Below, one piece after another: positions 10,801-11,627 of a DNA stretch of 11,627 nt. Both the position numbers and the translations under genes were made by a program. The first letter of the stretch is position 1. Every line of letters starts with the position of its first letter. The stretch covers positions 1 to 11,627 of the forward strand of contig JAITET010000037.1 of the NCBI GenBank assembly GCA_031281895.1, in the 5' to 3' direction. This stretch comes from Puniceicoccales bacterium (GTDB lineage Bacteria; Verrucomicrobiota; Verrucomicrobiia; Opitutales; JAIRKQ01). The notes beneath the pieces were generated by a model. That model was given only the letters and a program-made list of their open reading frames with translations, made no database searches and was not told where the DNA came from.

Positions 10801-11394
10801 TAAATGTTCCTGCGTCAAATTCTCAAGGCTATCAACCTTGACAATATTTAATTTCTCAAAAACTTGGTCAGTGCTTGGATCGATGCTTGGGGCGGCGTCA
10901 CTATCACTTTCTATATTTTCCCCATGTAAAAGTAATTTAACTTTCGCAATCGAATCATCGGCCGTTACGGACTCTGGGAGGGTAAACTCGCATTCTGCGT
11001 GTTCTTCTTCGCCTCCTTCGGGCCGTATCGAACTTTCAACGTCCTCTTTAATTTCTGTGAAAAGTTTTTTTATATCAGATTTAAGGGTTTCATCCGTATT
11101 GGAGTCGTTATATATATCCCTCAGCCCTTGTTTAAATTCCTTTATCAAAACATTAATGCCGGAATTTCTTCGCAGGCTCCACAACAAAAGCCTTTTTGGG
11201 AAAAGAGCAAATTTAATCTTTCCACTCAAACATTTGCGTTCCTCTAAAATTTTATGTTGGATCTTGGTTGCTGTCATTTGCAAATCAACATATCCATCTG
11301 CAGAGTGTATGTTATGCGAATCTGTGATGCTACTTGCCCTTGAGCCGGTCAGTTCAACAGCTTCTTTTATTAAATCAAAATTTGCTTGCGACAT
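1900..11394 (-). CDS. Giant DUF3638/DUF3645-type helicase-like ATPase with Glu-Gln repeat
   Basis: This encodes 3164 residues (roughly 350 kDa) with no signal peptide or clear membrane segment, so it is probably cytosolic or delivered by a non-Sec route. Residues 1 to about 1900 are a long, mostly helical region I cannot assign, with beta-rich stretches around 1000-1300. The core reads like a superfamily 2 ATPase: a conserved entry segment LVFEDIVGFRVRGAQ (about 1932-1946), the family's Walker A variant QLMMGGGKT (1974-1982, Lys1981), FVCHPSQ (2002-2008), Walker B-like LLDEID (2111-2116, Asp2113 and Glu2114), GCTGTPW (2400-2406), then a C-terminal lobe with YFDELRCTGCD (2557-2567) and an arginine-rich segment (2588-2600; Arg2588, Arg2596, Arg2598). 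The last pair matches the YLDEAH-x-x-GTD and QACMRMR region I recall from eukaryotic DUF3638 proteins. A (Glu-Gln)21 tract (2773-2814) and a Pro/Ala-rich linker join this to a C-terminal domain of about 280 residues. The ATG start is fixed by an in-frame TAA 18 bases upstream and a Shine-Dalgarno. Substrate and role are unknown; ATP binding is likely, helicase activity is not shown. Confidence 0.9.
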   Translation of the reverse strand: MSQANFDLIKEAVELTGSRASSITDSHNIHSADGYVDLQMTATKIQHKILEERKCLSGKIKFALFPKRLLLWSLRRNSGINVLIKEFKQGLRDIYNDSNTDETLKSDIKKLFTEIKEDVESSIRPEGGEEEHAECEFTLPESVTADDSIAKVKLLLHGENIESDSDAAPSIDPSTDQVFEKLNIVKVDSLENLTQEHLRACITENKPIIVIDGNNVLLIRKNEKGTLEITKFTTQPKTLKSHGGIQMDSGDYVNAFQLFDLNHEFNLINHEFNLNDLETSFKGIKDDLTEICNGGEGRAKEVPREKMLLIKSRGKGKKTDLEFELLQTLQYATKGNPSREALVAKFETNRLIAHLENIKSKMEGESDSVFEQHMVALNTLSRDVQQRILLLQASGKIDPKLASRYLSRANQVLTSLVANPTGLAAATSPSYRDENTATIGCGRTTYTQDISSQTSQGYNIQACNDVPNFLQSAGRGGMRLTMGFASAQKFEEFISNHEETLDALGSQNSKDTQRNISNFFRMAVAYTEYNKRNGIAVPKDKQEIYNKLIKLGAAIYKKYTNLLPDKNYYESEAIREDLFDQGKSIESYDDVKSLLDSFDGDERENVKACFSMKVAKGKMTDLANASCACNGFAYMLISLDESSNDGIAFLSQTSTTPMVIKNSSVGERLQSDFQEICGFLNDNPQGKIARSEHGKRFPFLEHCHLPTDGNVVQKTEAMLSWLQTSGNVNIFDNLEMQRMFCKLLCGDANNPQALAGALKDRDTRERFVSMVDKFFKTAFESLPNPINTEEAMQKYKFYASLHIQLNETIGKAGGPKLDESVFSREISPNSIKNEELEFACVLCKKMIQGEKLTTDEILKCTDPKMMIWPEMAGASDTLLERDPEDFSGIKNMFEGVPLEALRNFIIAQVGELESTSLQEIGKQYAQQQRYENSQVEVDVDNKLIIIKEKGNKVIASIDLNNFVCLIDGTHPEEHVKIDKNEHPILARLGIDRTNIDSRVKVEGDISTVDGKITIDNRTNRVTMGTRVLVTPKPLSPNAKLGRTDHIISRSRFLPFVEETDTACKKIYFYDPMSLDQPVFMLQDGHLYPPDEDKMLTEASTSVKTGDGTVESGFKDLCLSKLSCNGGTKTDVLKRTNPDGEILSYIMPSIHYNNQVLQFNKGRDEKLHLSSNEQYILSEPPVPNPLSTSKLNYICLQSKNNPSDYKFILINNETLIDPSSISNKVRQETPIFSQDVIEIGFNSITGFALDSSNYQAAGIVLASKLFQAGESKQALDILNKINMREVIAGKNSALLQFVLRPLVTDASKGNVLKIEKKQTLEQKLVSFKIITLLLESDPYNFRNLLLSRNEDNTIDFENSFDLIVQMSSLYQSLVDARENSTTDVNFSKEAELVIVEEIIGAMNQTLQAAPAQMKFIMNLASEGIMLNQMPQYGLLKLFEQKHQALVEELGAQTSVKHLTKVAQDSKDREIVHVQPGGKRSFEKASKFSSILPTRNTEMLARLREEARTTALLQTSSNIERRENLLRKCCRSDDDIKGDDELTPQQKGAYIAFRKAMNFPQLSNGSSENDVTIKSIQEVYVAEIENFLNGQLIRGEHSKALDAENRVRDLIAEILQPVKALQPSASPSIESTVDEYKVNLLLEVVRWDERAIQSSEALTKNDRQLILAFKKKHAATINNTNFREQHKAELLDLANAIGGQKKAFSSNERRGIAQYGSTAKKELGRYNEEMSLAGSQDLRARALGELYEINAESFQSKDTGKSQIESTIDGIATQIGTANEERNKISEKLDKIFSNCSKTMGSLRQTKLAKTPTLDDARKALISSPSDPNGDWSKSVKILQDINPEYTITDCKEIVNLTRQLLQASTAIKSMEQLKTAIKDVQAKERVLLTAGKEFPAHGATDLTPEQKDFLLAKDQLITAYESVRTYNPETEMEALVFEDIVGFRVRGAQANIIKNVTAQLQANEASNEPTGVTFQLMMGGGKTSVILSQLAHSISQQHKIPLFVCHPSQYTAMLGNLRLFQESRYSQEVISIDESKSDLQDVSKLSGILKKLKRAKDGGGCLVIQAPTLRAIKLEFIRTSRLAIEGGDPAVMARAKQLADILSEVKENCVQLLDEIDLNLDISKSVNFPGGARRSLADSQIDVIASMMDVVTKDTKLYEAFRGDKFGVEKGGQPPVDIFKGKIIERCFSQIQKLDSSIDKSDFRKFMLGTEEPSADFKRAWEKIKRDHPKEAEKIALQKGMLSIIDSAAGKEYNRHYGFRKDGAVIPYQGVGTPSSGEFGNVYEQTYYFFAAILHDGIQPSQMTSLINKYIDGSLPEALKESLESVWSDSGLGKLSDLKKMSDTQRHAAIQKATEQLNADKTSLKFMSFAKMLAANTIKYNSELLECDAVSMVDMSKTSVGCTGTPWNMQTYHSAFQGDNKAILELGTEGKIMQKLRNDFQTGASKILTPEKATVSSILGAHKTAHAENSGNLRALVDAGGVFKDRTNEEVAGDILDYYQSDDSVQYVVYLGKTMTGEESFFVMKQSDREHPVPIPNTRLDTIEEVVGKGNIGKTFTYFDELRCTGCDVPLDQNARAILTVNPDTTPIRTALQGILRARKFLDSQTVDLCVPQDLLPSDMDVKADPVEAMTKICSCCIENQSVMLAKQTYKSYKAQISNCLKGILFERLHTIISKHGGGKISGREQRILALCNQFIYNSFEANPLTIFGGFTSEQKAYDALQNYYKGILAVIEKVDGSIAREFKTRAEKVLNQSKEVLDFSIQEGTVDTGTEVEQEQEQEQEQEQEQEQEQEQEQEQEQEQEQEQEQEQEQEQEQVTDDSSKVMDETSWDILTVQISPDEDAPPAADVSPAVAEASAETQSKESTQPTGSIPQVQKPLEERAKSMMDDFQSEEFAEGARLESIFGASEGRINLVDQRLQAAARKNEISDRELLTVLKERHNLPSPDEEEQHEVLQLDLLVDSPLIDRTKTRIVEQAPTFYSLISKEAAPRILSANECIASKPDQRIFGEDVQITANLAHNLEGAKWMDDSQRKDAQFVLVYKSDNGAFKTLLLSDQDAQEIGKAMGDLNVKDCWMFNAAGNPTSANPLTIVDDSVLAAGRKAAANLAILYGNFHHLNSTEENQQALREHAQSLEGKESFLERVQSLRPREYDDAVHFFDNHGHAA
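2953..3078 (-). repeat. (Glu-Gln)21 coding minisatellite, 18-bp superunit
   Basis: Twenty-one perfect in-frame hexamers encode residues 2773-2814 as strict Glu-Gln alternation. On the plus strand the hexamers are ctgttc or ttgttc. From 2971 to 3078 they form six identical 18-bp units (ttgttc ctgttc ctgttc); the leading 2953-2970 is irregular (ctgttc ttgttc ctgttc), as if one unit lost a hexamer. The ordered CAG/CAA alternation shows growth by duplication of an 18-bp block and not by single-hexamer slippage. Any gain or loss of units keeps frame. In the protein the tract is a charged, probably extended or helical linker between the ATPase core and the C-terminal domain. Confidence 0.98.
10572..10613 (-). 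repeat. Perfect 21-bp tandem duplication in the giant gene
   Basis: Positions 10572-10592 and 10593-10613 are identical 21-base copies placed head to tail. They duplicate seven residues (the NHEFNL motif appears twice, about residues 261-274) and preserve frame. Lack of any divergence suggests a recent event. No further copies are seen on either side. Confidence 0.95.
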
Positions 11395-11397
11395 ATT

Positions 11398-11406
11398 GAT
11401 CCCTTT
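11398..11406 (-). promoter_or_regulatory. Shine-Dalgarno of the giant gene
   Basis: The minus strand reads AAAGGGATC immediately before CAAT-type spacing to the ATG at 11394; the AAAGGG core is 6 bases from the start codon. An in-frame TAA at 11415-11413 excludes any longer N-terminus, so this site decides the start. Confidence 0.7.
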
Positions 11407-11425
11407 GTAAGTTTAAACCTTAGGC

Positions 11426-11453
11426 AGTATACATTTCACCATGCAATTGTCAA
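11426..11453 (-). promoter_or_regulatory. Sigma-70-type promoter of the giant gene
   Basis: On the minus strand a perfect TTGACA (11453-11448) and TATACT (11431-11426, 5 of 6 to consensus) are separated by 16 bases. Transcription would begin near 11419 and give a leader of about 25 bases carrying the Shine-Dalgarno. This is the best promoter in the window and suggests the giant gene is transcribed on its own, at a housekeeping-type promoter, not as the tail of an upstream operon. Confidence 0.7.
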
Positions 11454-11589
11454 TCTTTAAACATTCTTTAGTTCAGGGTTCAATTTTCTTCCATTCTCCT
11501 AAAAGCTTATAATCCCATAGGGATGGCTCTTTTCTCGAGGATTAATGCCAGATTGTAGCCAAATTTCGGCTTGCCATGAAAAATTTTTA
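11454..11589. other. Intergenic spacer with a short palindrome
   Basis: I see no gene here in either strand. A 13-base inverted repeat (atccc-ata-gggat, 11512-11524) sits roughly 60 bases upstream of the giant gene's -35 box. It could be a regulator site, but it occurs once and no flanking copy supports it. Confidence 0.3.
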
Positions 11590-11606
11590 TCATTTTTCTA
11601 ATGGCA
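11572..11606. other. Imperfect A/T-rich hairpin near the right edge
   Basis: Two arms (tgccat plus aaaaat on the left, attttt plus atggca on the right) can pair into a stem of about 12 bp with a small internal mismatch and a short loop. It overlaps the stop codon of a possible upstream minus-strand gene and could act at the 3' end of that transcript, but it lacks the GC-rich stem and trailing T run of a normal intrinsic terminator. Confidence 0.25.
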
Positions 11607-11627
11607 TGGGCAAAGCCTTTTCAAATA
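11590..11627 (-). CDS. Possible C-terminal tail of an upstream gene (partial)
   Basis: On the minus strand eleven codons (FEKALPMPLEK) enter from the right edge and end in TGA, followed directly by TAA. A double stop and a following spacer with a new promoter are what one expects at a gene end, but eleven codons are too few to call a family. The plus strand also has short open starts here (ATG 11576 and 11601), so the orientation is uncertain. Confidence 0.18.
   Translation of the reverse strand, partial: FEKALPMPLEK

Noticed and set aside
10694..11410. Plus-strand 238-codon open frame
   Set aside because: It lies entirely antisense to the 5' end of the giant gene, has no recognisable motif or start signals, and its hydrophobic look comes from reading charged codons backwards.

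Overview
This is a window from a bacterial genome of moderate to low GC, read with the standard code. It contains two convincing genes, one probable small secreted-protein gene, and a decayed insertion-sequence remnant. About 82 percent of it is one giant minus-strand gene. The giant protein has the hallmarks of the DUF3638/DUF3645 family of large helicase-like ATPases. From memory, this family is widespread in eukaryotes and, among bacteria, appears in environmental chlamydiae and other host-associated lineages. That and a Glu-Gln repeat tract suggest a host-associated member of the PVC superphylum (Chlamydiota or Verrucomicrobiota). This taxon assignment is inference and not proven by anything in the window.

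Layout. Positions 1-330 (minus) hold a broken, stop-interrupted remnant of an IS481-like DDE transposase that runs off the left edge. Positions 347-1333 (minus) encode a complete tRNA-dihydrouridine synthase. Positions 1376-1876 (plus) encode a 166-residue unrecognised protein with an apparent Sec signal peptide, divergent from dus with only 42 bases between the start codons. Positions 1900-11394 (minus) encode the 3164-residue giant protein, convergent with the secreted-protein gene across a 23-base gap. It contains an in-frame (Glu-Gln)21 tract built from an 18-bp superunit, and a small 21-bp tandem duplication near its N-terminus. Upstream of it lie a good Shine-Dalgarno sequence, a perfect -35 box and a near-perfect -10 box. 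The last 170 bases hold only minor palindromes and possibly the last codons of a further minus-strand gene.

Functional links. The three genes do not form an obvious operon. Dus is a tRNA-modification housekeeping enzyme. The giant gene looks monocistronic with its own promoter. The secreted protein is an orphan. No CRISPR array, tRNA, rRNA or defence-island genes were seen. The item most worth a second look is the giant ATPase: its SF2-type motifs are intact, its cellular role is not established, and it carries a repeat tract likely to vary in length.
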